A stretch of DNA of 64,000 nucleotides from Flaccisagitta enflata (taxonomy: Eukaryota; Chaetognatha; Sagittoidea; Aphragmophora), in the NCBI GenBank assembly GCA_965153355.1, contig OZ231126.1:91202001-91266000 (forward strand), written 5' to 3'. This document shows positions 24,949 to 38,084 of the stretch, in pieces; positions within the stretch are counted from its first letter, which is position 1; each line of letters starts with the position of its first letter. The notes under the pieces are model-generated. The model saw only the letters and a program-made list of their open reading frames with translations, had not been told where the DNA came from and made no database searches. The translations under genes and the position numbers were made by a program.

Positions 24949-25297
24949 TGTAAATACCTAGGGGTATGAAAGCCCATAAAAGATCCTTCATCAACCATTC
25001 TCATTTCTTGAAAGTTCCAGCGTGGAACAATTTACATAGATGTCAAATACGTATACACATATTTGTTATAAGTCTAAAGTCTACAGAAATTTCCAGAGGA
25101 TAGATTTTGATAGAATGTGCTTTTCACTCTTTCTTGTCCCGTCGTTGGATTAACTCTGTTCTTAGTAGTTGAATAAAAGGTATCAAGAAATTAATAAGTG
25201 TATTACTTTGAAGGTTTCATTGGTTGAAGCTACGAAGCAGTCATGCTAAAACATAGCAAGTCTTTGATTAGAAAACAAAGAATTGCCTTGTTTTACA
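24949..25297 (+). repeat. 5' LTR
   Basis: Starts TGTAAATACCTAGGGGTATG and ends AATTGCCTTGTTTTACA, with TG..CA borders as in standard LTRs. No base difference from the right LTR was noticed in a full read of the 349 bp. TATAAAA-like and AATAAA-like strings are present (GAATAAAAGG near 25170), but no promoter was assigned. Confidence 0.9.
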
Positions 25298-25328
25298 TGG
25301 TGGCAGCGGTGGGATTCGAACCCACGCC
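25298..25328 (+). promoter_or_regulatory. Primer-binding site, tRNA-Leu
   Basis: TGGTGGCAGCGGTGGGATTC plus GAACCCACGCC directly abuts the LTR end. Its complement is the CCA tail, acceptor strand, T arm and four variable-arm bases of a tRNA-Leu(AAG)-type molecule from memory. The match covers about 31 nt, well past the usual 18. It is translated in one open frame as Q-R-W-D-S-N-P-R, an artefact. Confidence 0.85.
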
Positions 25329-26104
25329 TAATTCAGTCAAAGAAGGTTATCAATGTTTGTTTGGAAAGTTCAGATGATATAGTTGCCTACTTGGAGGAAG
25401 AAAAAATTTTGAAAAATTCTATGATTAATTTATATGAAGATATTAGTCCAAAGGACAAAATAAAGATCGCATTTCTACATATGGGCAAAGAGGTTGAAAA
25501 GTATGCCCGTGGTGATAGCCTGGACAGTGAATGTCATGATTTTAACAAATTTTTTGATTTGCTTTTCAAAACTATTTATCCAGCAAGCAATTCAACATTA
25601 GCTTTAGAATACAGAAACCTGACTCAGGGTGACAAAAGTATTTTACAATTTGCAAGGAGGCTTATTGTTTTATCAGAGAAGATTGGGCTTGATTTGCAGA
25701 TGGAGAAGCTCAAGTTTATCTCTGGGATAACAGAGGAGGAAGTGAGGGAGACTCTATTGAGAGCTGATCTTACATTATATACGTTTTGGGGATTGGTGAA
25801 ATATGCATGCAGTTTGGTTGAAACTTTGAAACTGAGCAAAAGATTTCAAGAGAAGAAGGTAGGGACTAGAACTGAGACTAGAACAGAGTCTAAGAATGAG
25901 AATAAGACTCAAGCATTTTTATTTTCAGGCAGATACTTTAGACTAGCCCAAAAGAGGGGTTTGTCTAAGGGCCTGTGTTATAACTGTATGGCAGGGTTTC
26001 ACCATGCTATGTTTTGCCCTCAACAGTTTTGCAGCTATTGTGGAGGGGGGACTAGCAAGGTGAAACATTTTAGCTTGGGGTGTCCTCGGGCTAAGATGGA
26101 ATGA
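25329..26104 (+). pseudogene. Gag copy A, 5'-truncated
   Basis: Equivalent to 27421-28196 of the complete copy, with only a few differences (M for I, I for F, F for V). It lacks the leader and the first 21 or so Gag codons: the primer-binding site is joined directly to an internal gag codon. The capsid-like region (Y-R-N-L-T-Q-G-D-K-S-I-L-Q-F) and both zinc knuckles remain. The frame is open through the primer site, but there is no genuine start codon of its own upstream other than one inside the LTR. Confidence 0.8.
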
Positions 26105-27065
26105 ACAGAAGAGAAAACATGCATGATATTATTATTTCAAATTCAGTATTTTATTGTATGTATGTATTTTGTTACCATTATAACATATACCTGATTTCAG
26201 AACATATTGTCATATTTACCTGTAACATATTAGATTATTACATGGTTTTACATATATTTCGTTCATTTATGAAACACCCTAATGATATAAAAAGCTTAAT
26301 TTTCCCGTTTAGATGTCTGTCTTTTGTCGAATCTTCATAAGTTGATCGTAAGACAAGGTTATGAAATAAAGATTCTTTAGGTTTTTATTTCATGATAGAA
26401 ACAAAATAGATATTCTTAAAATTAAAATCTTTAATGATTTGTTTTGAAGTTTGTTTTCTAAAAACAGAACTTCAAAACAAATCATTATATAAAAAAGAAA
26501 AAACATGAAAAAGAAATGCTCTTTTGTTTCTATCATGAAATAAAAACCTAAAGAATCTTTATTTCATAACCTTGTCTTACGATCAACTTATGAAGATTCG
26601 ACAAAAGACAGACATCTAAACGGGAAAATTAAGCTTTTTATATCATTAGGGTGTTTCATAAATGAACGAAATATATGTAAAACCATGTAATAATCTAATA
26701 TGTTACAGGTAAATATGACAATATGTTCTGAAATCAGGTATATGTTATAATGGTAACAAAATACATACATACAATAAAATACTGAATTTGAAATAATAAT
26801 ATCATGCATGTTTTCTCTTCTGTTCATTCCATCTTAGCCCGAGGACACCCCAAGCTAAAATGTTTCACCTTGCTAGTCCCCCCTCCACAATAGCTGCAAA
26901 ACTGTTGAGGGCAAAACATAGCATGGTGAAACCCTGCCATACAGTTATAACACAGGCCCTTAGACAAACCCCTCTTTTGGGCTAGTCTAAAGTATCTGCC
27001 TGAAACTAAAAATGCTTGAGTCTTATTCTCATTCTTAGACTCTGTTCTAGTCTCAGTTCTAGTCC
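25863..27065. repeat. Large palindrome: gag 3' part and its inverted copy B
   Basis: Arms 25863-26406 and 26522-27065 (544 bp each) are reverse complements with almost no differences. The loop is 115 bp. The right arm is a minus-strand copy of the Gag zinc-knuckle region and 3' flank. The right arm carries the V variant of the complete copy C (27357-28196), not the F variant of copy A, so it was templated from a C-type sequence. Confidence 0.9.
26432..26492. repeat. Short hairpin in the gag 3' flank
   Basis: AATGATTTGTTTTGAAGTT pairs with AACTTCAAAACAAATCATT across a 17-base loop. The same hairpin is present after gag copy C (28524-28584). Its role is unknown; it could be a structured RNA signal. 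Confidence 0.75.
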
Positions 27066-27356
27066 TGGTGGCTTAGTGTGATTCATCCCATGTTCCCCCG
27101 AAGAGATACACCTGTTGATTAGGCGCCAATTGTTGCCCTTAATGAAAACTGCTACAAATTTCTCTCTGGCTTTATTTCCTTTTCCCGTCAATTTTGTGTG
27201 TGTTTTGTTTTAACCCGTCTATAAGATTTTATGAACAATTTGATTGATTTTAGTTCTCGCTGCTGTTTGAAGGTGAGTGCAAGTAGTGTGGTCCAGAAGA
27301 AAAAAAAAAAATTGTAATTTTTTTTGGGAGCGGGTAAGGTGTCAGGTAATCCTTAT
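27066..27356 (+). other. Gag leader segment
   Basis: Non-coding stretch between the palindrome and the complete gag. It begins TGGTGGCTTAGTGTG, which is primer-site-like in its first six bases only, and ends in A and T runs before the gag start. It probably represents the original 5' leader, displaced from the LTR by the gag rearrangement. Confidence 0.5.
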
Positions 27357-28196
27357 ATGGTTAAGAATTTTGATCAGAGAATGTCAGATTTAAACAGTCA
27401 TGATGCAACTTTGAAAGAACTAATTCAGTCAAAGAAGGTTATCAATGTTTGTTTGGAAAGTTCAGATGATATAGTTGCCTACTTGGAGGAAGAAAAAATT
27501 TTGAAAAATTCTATAATTAATTTATATGAAGATTTTAGTCCAAAGGACAAAATAAAGATCGCATTTCTACATATGGGCAAAGAGGTTGAAAAGTATGCCC
27601 GTGGTGATAGCCTGGACAGTGAATGTCATGATTTTAACAAATTTTTTGATTTGCTTTTCAAAACTATTTATCCAGCAAGCAATTCAACATTAGCTTTAGA
27701 ATACAGAAACCTGACTCAGGGTGACAAAAGTATTTTACAATTTGCAAGGAGGCTTATTGTTTTATCAGAGAAGATTGGGCTTGATTTGCAGATGGAGAAG
27801 CTCAAGTTTATCTCTGGGATAACAGAGGAGGAAGTGAGGGAGACTCTATTGAGAGCTGATCTTACATTATATACGTTTTGGGGATTGGTGAAATATGCAT
27901 GCAGTTTGGTTGAAACTTTGAAACTGAGCAAAAGATTTCAAGAGAAGAAGGTAGGGACTAGAACTGAGACTAGAACAGAGTCTAAGAATGAGAATAAGAC
28001 TCAAGCATTTTTAGTTTCAGGCAGATACTTTAGACTAGCCCAAAAGAGGGGTTTGTCTAAGGGCCTGTGTTATAACTGTATGGCAGGGTTTCACCATGCT
28101 ATGTTTTGCCCTCAACAGTTTTGCAGCTATTGTGGAGGGGGGACTAGCAAGGTGAAACATTTTAGCTTGGGGTGTCCTCGGGCTAAGATGGAATGA
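27357..28196 (+). CDS. Gag-like protein, complete copy C
   Basis: 279 codons from ATG at 27357; a later in-frame ATG at 27381 is also possible. The middle resembles the capsid-type Retrotrans_gag region of Ty3/Gypsy elements (pattern T-Q-G-D-K-S-I-L-Q-F-A-R-R-L, then K-L-K-F-I-S-G-I). The basic and acidic linker R-T-E-T-R-T-E-S-K-N-E-N-K leads to two zinc knuckles: CYNCMAGFHHAMFC (CX2CX4HX4C) and CSYCGGGTSKVKHFSLGC (CX2CX8HX4C, an unusual spacing). It would coat the element RNA. The frame stops at the second knuckle plus seven residues, with no pol frame or frameshift window behind it. The class assignment is from family knowledge; the exact clade is uncertain. Confidence 0.8.
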   Translation: MVKNFDQRMSDLNSHDATLKELIQSKKVINVCLESSDDIVAYLEEEKILKNSIINLYEDFSPKDKIKIAFLHMGKEVEKYARGDSLDSECHDFNKFFDLLFKTIYPASNSTLALEYRNLTQGDKSILQFARRLIVLSEKIGLDLQMEKLKFISGITEEEVRETLLRADLTLYTFWGLVKYACSLVETLKLSKRFQEKKVGTRTETRTESKNENKTQAFLVSGRYFRLAQKRGLSKGLCYNCMAGFHHAMFCPQQFCSYCGGGTSKVKHFSLGCPRAKME

Positions 28197-29094
28197 ACAG
28201 AAGAGAAAACATGCATGATATTATTATTTCAAATTCAGTATTTTATTGTATGTATGTATTTTGTTACCATTATAACATATACCTGATTTCAGAACATATT
28301 GTCATATTTACCTGTAACATATTAGATTATTACATGGTTTTACATATATTTCGTTCATTTATGAAACACCCTAATGATATAAAAAGCTTAATTTTCCCGT
28401 TTAGATGTCTGTCTTTTGTCGAATCTTCATAAGTTGATCGTAAGACAAGGTTATGAAATAAAGATTCTTTAGGTTTTTATTTCATGATAGAAACAAAATA
28501 GATATTCTTAAAATTAAAATCTTTAATGATTTGTTTTGAAGTTTGTTTTCTAAAAACAGAACTTCAAAACAAATCATTATATAAAAAAGAAAAAACATGA
28601 AAAAGAAATGCTCTTTTGTTTCTAAATTTGATAGGTATTATCATTTTTGCTTATAGTATTTTGAAAATAAAGGGGACTTGTTGGATGTGTAAGAGTGTTC
28701 TCAACATGAAACCAATCAGATTTTGTTGCTTTAGAACACTGGACTTGATCAGAATGAAAAGTATAGTACTTAGATATAAAAAATTCTTTTTAAAAGTTTT
28801 GTTTTCATTGTTTTATGAATCATAAATGTTTTGTATTAGTATTCGTAGTTCTGTTCCTGTTTACAAATTATTTGTCAATATCATATTGTATAATTATATA
28901 GATCATGAGGAAGTATATTGTATTTAGAGATATTTATATATATCATAGGTGCATGAGGATCTGTCTGGTACCCTTCAATGTGTCTTAATTTTCGATTTTT
29001 CGATTAAGAGCCCATGTTTTAAAATTTTGATTTGGTTTCTGTACTTTGGCCGTGTCACTTGTTATTTGTTCGCGGATTTCTGTTAGTCTTGGTT

Positions 29095-29150
29095 GTAGAT
29101 GCGCCGTAGCATCTATATGAAAGGCTCTGTCCGTCGGTTGGTTAGTTAAT
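29095..29150 (+). mobile_element. Hairpin-element left end (within LTR element)
   Basis: TAGATGCGCCGTAGCATCTA TATGAAAGGCTCTGTCCGTCGG has the family start (hairpin, ATA, AGGCTCTGTCCGT). A right end was not identified with confidence. Confidence 0.5.
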
Positions 29151-30573
29151 TCGACGAGGGCGCTCGATTGAGGAAGAAATGTTCATTCATTTAATTCATT
29201 CATTCGTTTGTTCGTTTGTTCGCGCTATTCATAAAATTAGAGTGGGCATGTATTGGCGTGGATGCTAACCTCGACAATTGTTGTCGTCGTCATTACATAA
29301 TCACTTTCGTCATTTTCATCGCTGTCATCATTGACGCCGTCATTGTCATCATTACTACATCGTCGTCGGTGTCGTCGTTGTCAGGATGAACAAGTCGGGC
29401 TTAAACACGTGAGTTATTCATAAGTTTCTGTCTTCGGCGTAAGGCCGCACATGCCTTTAAGTTGGTTTGTTGGTTGTTAACTGGTTGTTTGGTCCGTCGG
29501 TTACTTTGGCTCGAAATGTGCGTCCTCAGAGAAGCATCTTTTCGAAGGTAAGGTGATGTCAATGCGTTTTGTTTCCCGTCTTTTGCCAAGTCGACATATT
29601 CTTATCCTAGAACAGGATTGCATAATGAAGAAATGAGGGGAGATTGACATTTATTTTTTGTTTGACTAAAAGAGGGAATATGCTCTGTATGTCTTTCTTT
29701 AGTCAGATTGGAAAATACGACGGAATTTGTTATTCATGAGAGAGTTATTAATTTGTGATGAACATAAGAATAGAGTCTTAAAGATGATACTGGATGATAT
29801 TTGGTTTTAATATATATATTCTATCAGATATAAGATAATAGCATTAGCATGAAAATATATGTATATGTATACATATATTCAGTTATAGCAGAAATTTGGT
29901 CAAATTAGTCTAAAGAAAATTTTTTTGACAGGAATGAAATTGGTTATTTTTCAAAATTGATTCATTACTGGAAACTTGTGAAAAGTGATGGAGATTTGTT
30001 TGATAAATATGAACATTTTCTGACCTGAAATCACCCAGGACCTTTTAATGTAAGAGTAAAGTTAATCAGAGTGAATAGAATTTAGGATCATATAAGTTAA
30101 GATTTTGAGTTATAAATCTGAAAATTGAAACTGTAAGTTGTAAAGTTGAAAAATTGAAATTTCAACATTTGTGAAATTATTCTAGCTGTTTCTATTCTAA
30201 ATTGTCTTACATCAACAATGTATTAAATTCATATGTTTTTCTTTCAAAGACATATTTCATATATATTTGTAATGTTAAAAATATATTAAATATTATCCTA
30301 GCTATTCATTTTTTAGATTGTCTTACATTAACAATGTTTTATATTTGTATGTCTTTCTTTCAGAGACATATTTCATGTATTATGTTACATTCAGGATATA
30401 TTATATGTGGATATATTTTATATATCTAATGTGTATAGGGTTCTTAGCAATATGCTTCAGTGTGTCTTAAATTTTGGCGTTATGATTTTCGTTTCTGAGC
30501 CTGAGTCTTTTGTTTTGGTTTTGTTTCTTTTATTTCTAGCACTTTGGCCGAATCATTTATAAGTCATTCTCTA

Positions 30574-30830
30574 TTTTTGGTCATGTGCGCGCGACTTTGC
30601 TTGTTGGTCTGTCAGTCTGTCCATCCATCCATTCATAACATTTTAGGCATGTTTTTAACACTGTGAACATTTTTATATCTTTTTGTATACATCTTTTAAC
30701 ATTTCTGCATTTTATCAATTTCTACTTTTCGTTGTCTTTAGACATTTCTTGGTATTTTTTAAGCGTTTTTTTGACAATCTTAGACAAATTATGAGGGATG
30801 CGTCACGCGACTGTTTCCTTTTTGTGCTTA
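30574..30830 (+). mobile_element. Hairpin element 7 (diverged)
   Basis: TTTTTGGTCATGTGCGCGCG ACTTTGC, a GTTGGTCTGTCAGTCTGTCC run, and at the right GTCACGCGACTGTTTCC with TTTTGTGCTT. The arm pairing is partly decayed. Confidence 0.5.
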
Positions 30831-31864
30831 TCTTTTAAATCTGTTACTTCAATTTTCCATAAGTTTTGGTTAGCGTTTATTTGTATTCTCGCGAACCTAG
30901 AGAGGCTGTGTCTGTTGGTCCGTCGGTCAGTCAGTTTGTCTACCTGTAACTTACAGTTGAAATCACAAAATGCGAGACTCCTCTATATTTCTATATTTCT
31001 ATTTCATTTTTCAATACTTTAATCAATGTTGTATTCTATCATTTATGTGACTATTTTTTTCATATATTTTTAGGTTTTGGACGAACATATTCTCGACTAT
31101 ATTGTTTTACTGATCCGTCTGTTTGGAGGATATTGTCATTTTTAGTTGGTATCATTTTGCTACCTCCTTTTGGAGGGGACGGTTGTTTACGGTAAATGAT
31201 ACAATTTTCTTGATGCGAAGGAAAGGGGGGGGGGGAAGTTGTGAATCTCCCGTTGAAAGGGGTGTAGGTGATGCATTGCATTGCATTGGCGTGGTTAAAA
31301 TTGTCGTCATAGTCTTTTCGCCGTTCATGCCGTGATTGCCCCATAAGTTATCGCCGTAGTCGTCTATAAGAGAAAGGGCATGTAATTGCGTGAATGCCGC
31401 CCTCGATACATGTCGTCATCGTCATCTTTACGTAATCATTTTTGTTGTTTTACCGTTATCGTCAACGCCGTCAGTGCCGTCGTTATCGTCGTCGTCTTCT
31501 ACATCATCATCGTCGTCGTTGTTGTCATTGTCGTTTTATGGACAAGTCGGGCATGATCACGTGAGTTATTCGTTTAAGTTTCTGTTTTCTACATTCGGCC
31601 GCACATGCCTCCAAGTTGGTTGGTTGGTTTGTTTGTTGACAGGTTTTTGGTTGATCCGTCTGTATCTTTTTTGCTGATAATGGGCATCCTGAAAGAAGCC
31701 TCGTTTCGAAATGAGGAGGTAAGGAAATTGGCTTGAGTTTAGAAATTAAAAAAAAAAAAAAAAAAAGAGAAAAATATGGACGAACAGGGATAGACTGAGG
31801 GACAGCTACAGAGACAGAGGCAGACACAGACGAACGGACATACAAGTAGGGATCGAAACTAACG

Positions 31865-32130
<266 letters not shown>

Positions 32131-32603
32131 AAAGAGTAAGAGAGTGAGAGAGAAGAGAGAGACCGAGACTTTTACATAGACAGAGACATAGAAACAGTGA
32201 GAGAGAGAGACTGAGGGACTGACATTCAGAGAGGGACAGACAGAGAGAGAGGCAGACTGAGTTTCGTTGTCGTCTTGGGCAAATGATCAATTTTTTTGGA
32301 TTGGAGAGGAGAATCCAATTCTGGTTAGGCGGAAATCGGCAAGTGACTTATACATTTTAATAATGAGGTTTGCATGCATCTGAGTATGGCCTGGCGTACC
32401 TCTGCGTTGTTTGGTTGATTTGTCAGTTAGCTGGTTGATTGGTCTGTTGGTCCGTTGATAATAGTTCGATTTGTAGGTTACTATTTTTGCCTTATGCGAG
32501 TCTTGATATATATTATTTTTTTGGAGATGGCCATAGGGAGGATATATATGATGTTACTAAAAAAAAATATATATCTGAAGTTAAACAGAGACACAAGTAG
32601 ACT

Positions 32604-33036
<433 letters not shown>

Positions 33037-33639
33037 GTGATGGACAAAAAGGGATAGACACAAGTAGACTGAGGGACAGACCGGGACAGAGACAGAGAAA
33101 GACAACTGACAAAGGGGAAGAAATAGACACCAGGTAAGAAATAGAGAGGAACAGACAAACAGAGATACTGTTTAATTAAACTGACCTGATATCTATCGAT
33201 AACTAAATTTTGACTTTTGACCCTAAGTACACTCTAAGTACACTCTATGTACACTCAATAACTTGCAGCATCAGTCCGTCAGTCTGTTGGTTGGTCCATC
33301 CGTTTGTCGGGTATTGCTGCTGCTTGAATATTGTATTTTAGTGTCCATCTCTCCTGCACTGTAAAAGAGAAAAATGGTAGGCGCTGTTTGGTACTAATTG
33401 AGTTGTTTTGAAATCTTAAGATGGGTGTTGGTTGTTGATCTGTTAAAATTGTCATTTCAAATTGTTCATTTCTCCTGTTTTATTTCTAGCTTTGTTTTTT
33501 TTTCTTTCTTCTATCTTGAGCGAAATAACATGTTCAATGAAAGCTAAGGTGGCTTCATTTGACATTTTATTTGACTTCTTGAACATGTAGGGGTGTAGGT
33601 TCACTCCAACATTTTCGTTTTATTTCCTTTTTGGGACTT

Positions 33640-34050
33640 GGCTACTGTGTGGTATGGTAGTCAGTCCTCTTACTTCCAACGCATGGGAACTTGAAAGAGT
33701 CCCCCGGGAGTCGGGGTCTCTGAAAGTTCAGAGAAGTGGGTTAGCAGCTATACTCACCACGTTAAGGTATAGCTCTACCCTCCAGGATGTCAGACCTGTG
33801 CTTCTGGAGGGTGGCCGTTGGTCGGGCTAACTTGGCAGAGTCCTTGCCGGTAGGGAGCGCTAGGACTGCCCCCTAGCGTTGGCTCTGACCAGACATGTGC
33901 TGCGCTGGGGCCATGTAAAGGGAGAATAACAGGTCCCCCGATAGACTGGGGAGCTCTTGTTGAGCATAGTTTATCCCCCGATAGACTGGGGAGCTCTTGT
34001 TGAGCATAGTTTATCCCCGATAGACTGGGGAGCTCTTGTTGAGCACAAAA
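33640..34050. other. GC-richer block with hairpin and 43-bp tandem
   Basis: Begins GTGTGGTATGGTAGTCAGTC and GGGAACTTGAAAGAGTCCC, which vaguely resemble Pol III A and B boxes of a tRNA-derived SINE. It contains the hairpin CCCTCCAGG...CTGGAGGG (33777-33812) and three tandem copies of a 43-bp unit with CGATAGACTGGGGAGCTCTT (33938-34043). Clearly unlike its AT-rich surroundings. Identity unknown. Confidence 0.5.
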
Positions 34051-34929
34051 CTCTTAGGATACCACAAACCCATATGAGTGGCTGTTATGTTAAACGTGAC
34101 TAATAAGACCAGGACCAAGTTAAAACCGAATAACACGACATGGGAAGGTAGCATGCAATGTGTTTTCCACAGGTCTTTTGGTCTAGAATGAGTAAAAACG
34201 GTAAGAGAGCTCGAACTCACAGACAGACAAATGACAAACATGATTTAGGGTCAGTTTCCTTATTCATGTCAATACCTGCTGCGGACGGACAGATGGACAG
34301 ATGGGCGTTGGATGGGACGTGTAAGACAGGCGGGGTTGGTTACGCTGGAGCTGAGTCTCCATAGCGACGCCTGTAGGAGGGTATTTTTGTTTGGTGCTGC
34401 ATGCTTGCTTATCCGTTACATCGCAGACACGCAACTTTTTATCCATCCGAGGTAGTTCCCTCCGTAACATAAGATTGCCGGTGTAAGTATTTCAGCATCT
34501 ATAAGGAAAGGAAATTACTAGTGATACTGTTCTCCTAATAGTATCCTGAAATTGTTAATGAATATCTTTAGGACATAAAATTATAAGATTTTTATTCATT
34601 TTTTAAACCTTAGATTTTTTTTTCAATTTAGATAAAGAAAGATTGAAACTGTAAATGATTAACCACGGAGTGAAAATGTGAAGGTGGTATAGCCTAAAGC
34701 CTACACAGCTATTTTTCCTTCAATTGACAAATGGGGGTTTGCCATTGGGCCTCCATAGCGACCGTTGACCATCCTGTTGTCTGTAATGACCGATTTGTAA
34801 AGTTTGCTTAGCTGCGTTGGCAAGTTGTTTTGTCTGTGTTGGCCGATTGTGACTGTGAGGAATGAATGTATGCGTGGCCTGTCACTGACTGAACAGACTG
34901 ATGACATTTATAGAAAGACTGTGACATAC

Positions 34930-34930
<1 letters not shown>
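34051..34930. other. Retroelement interior, no gene seen
   Basis: Mixed composition, with a GGACGGACAGATGGACAGAT run (34282-34301) and two CTCCATAGCGAC phrases (34358 and 34751). Short open frames only. Confidence 0.5.

Positions 34931-35010
<80 letters not shown>
34931..35010. repeat. (GA)n microsatellite
   Basis: GA run of about 80 bp, then GGGAGAGA-type tail. Confidence 0.95.
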
Positions 35011-35012
<2 letters not shown>

Positions 35013-36550
35013 GGAAAGAGGGAGAGAGGGAGAGTATAAGGAATTGGTTTAGGGTTAGTTTGGCATAATGGACTTGACTGACTCCTTTTGGAGAACGCTA
35101 GAATGCGGACCCACCTTGACAGGACACAGATGGATGGATGAAAGGTCTTACAGTAAAAAGCAGAAGTTTTACTCAGGAAATCTGAAGTAAATTGATGTTT
35201 TTTTTTGTAAGACCTTATAACTGGACTGGGAGGGAAGAGGAATACTTCTATTAGGTGTAAGTTAACGTGTAGGAGAGTTGAATAACATTTGAATGTAAAC
35301 TTAGAGTAAAATTACACCTTATAGAAATCATTGAATCCTAAAAGAAAACATAATTTACATAAGAATTATTGGCCCTCAGAATTTTGACAAGTGGACCTAT
35401 TGACATATTTAATGACAAGATTACATGAGAATATTGGAATGGGCTAGACAAATGACTGACATACAGATGTGAGAGTGAATAACTATGAAAATCTTTTATC
35501 ACTGTACTTTTGTGAATTTCCTTAAGGAATTTTCACTCGGGTTAAGAAAACGAGATTTCAGTATTGGCTATTAGAAGGTAATAATTACTTATACAATTTA
35601 CATATGAATTGTGTCGACTGTTAGATCTGCGTTAGCCACTTTTGAATTTGAAATTATCCAATTTCTTTCATTTTCTAATTTCGTGAAAATTTTGGATCAT
35701 TATTTCTCTCAATTATTGTTCGAACTGTTATAATCAAAACTCAAGTCAAAGCTCAAGATGCCGACCATTACCAAGAACAAAGGAAATTAACAAAAATGAC
35801 AGACTGACTGAACATAAACAGAACATCGTTAAAGATATTTCAATCTATAAGAAATATTTATACTCAGTATCAATTGTAGCACTTTTAGTATCAGTTGTAG
35901 CACTGGCAAACACAAGCAGCCAAATTACACGTACACACCACAATTTTATTATCTGGCTTGTTGCGGAAAAAAGAAAGAAAAAAAAAAAAAGAAAAAAAGA
36001 CAAATAAACAAAACAAAAGATTAAGCAGATGTTTAAAATGATTAAAATTGCCGGCAGATTGCCTTGCTCAATTCATCTTTACTAGCAGCAGTAAAGCCAA
36101 AATGATGATGTAATAATTGAATTACAGAAGTATTCTGAACCAATGCCACTTCACAAATCCCCATTGTTTCACACCCAGCGGGTGGGGTCTATCCAAGTGC
36201 ACAAGTGAACTACACACATACACACACTGACACAAACAGAAACGCGTGCATCACTTTGTTGTCGTTTATTTTGAAATATTTTGCTAATAACTTAACATAT
36301 CTTATCAAATAACTGGTTAGTAAAAAAAGAATTTAGTAAGAAACTTAGTGCTACATTAAGAAGGTTATAAAATGCAAAATTGTAGTACAGACTTATAACA
36401 ACAATGAAAATCTTGTGGAATGGATGTCAAGAAGAGAAAGATTTCAGAAGACCATTCTATTGATACATATCTTATTGTTGTAACTAATTGTCATTTTTTT
36501 TTTTTTTACTTTGTTCTATATCAACTGATGATTGCTGAAGGATCTTTTTA
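35011..36550. other. Retroelement 3' interior, no gene seen
   Basis: AT-rich, with duplicated short phrases (TTTTAGTATCAGTTGTAGCAC near 35880-35900) and A-rich and T-rich runs (35968-36000, 36496-36507). No reverse transcriptase or integrase motif was found in any frame. Confidence 0.5.
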
Positions 36551-36564
36551 TAGATGGAGGGTTG
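36551..36564 (+). promoter_or_regulatory. Candidate polypurine tract
   Basis: AGATGGAGGG lies immediately before GTTG and the right LTR start, the expected place for the plus-strand primer. It is short and interrupted, so the call is tentative. Confidence 0.45.
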
Positions 36565-36913
36565 TGTAAATACCTAGGGGTATGAAAGCCCATAAAAGAT
36601 CCTTCATCAACCATTCTCATTTCTTGAAAGTTCCAGCGTGGAACAATTTACATAGATGTCAAATACGTATACACATATTTGTTATAAGTCTAAAGTCTAC
36701 AGAAATTTCCAGAGGATAGATTTTGATAGAATGTGCTTTTCACTCTTTCTTGTCCCGTCGTTGGATTAACTCTGTTCTTAGTAGTTGAATAAAAGGTATC
36801 AAGAAATTAATAAGTGTATTACTTTGAAGGTTTCATTGGTTGAAGCTACGAAGCAGTCATGCTAAAACATAGCAAGTCTTTGATTAGAAAACAAAGAATT
36901 GCCTTGTTTTACA
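36565..36913 (+). repeat. 3' LTR
   Basis: Same 349-bp sequence as 24949-25297, TG..CA ended, followed by the target duplicate GCTT at 36914-36917. Confidence 0.9.
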
Positions 36914-36917
36914 GCTT

Positions 36918-37798
<881 letters not shown>

Positions 37799-37826
37799 GG
37801 CTCCGGCATTCTCCTCTCTTTCTCTC

Positions 37827-37893
37827 TCACTCACTCACTCACTCACTCACTCACTCACTCACTCACTCACTCACTCACTCACTCACTCACTCG
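37827..37893. repeat. (CACT)n microsatellite
   Basis: About 16 CACT units turning into CGCT units, then a short CT run. Confidence 0.95.
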
Positions 37894-38084
37894 CTCGCTC
37901 GCTCGATCACTCTCTCTCTCTCTCCTTTATTTGAAGTCAGTCTCTGACACACGTTTTAACGCGTCTTTGAACAATACGCTGTTGTTTCAAAGTGAAAAAG
38001 AGTTTCCATCCTGTTAGTGAGTGTTACCATCGTCCATCGATAAGAAAAACGGCGTTATGATTTTCGAGGGTAGGATGATAAGGA

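Noticed and set aside
25283-25328. Start of gag copy A inside the LTR and primer site
   Set aside because: The residues before the gag part are the translated tRNA primer site (Q-R-W-D-S-N-P-R), a known annotation artefact.
36565-36913. Right LTR as an independent solo LTR
   Set aside because: The outer flanks of the left and right copies share GCTT and the left copy has a primer site directly inside, which fits one insertion better. It is kept as an alternative in the findings.
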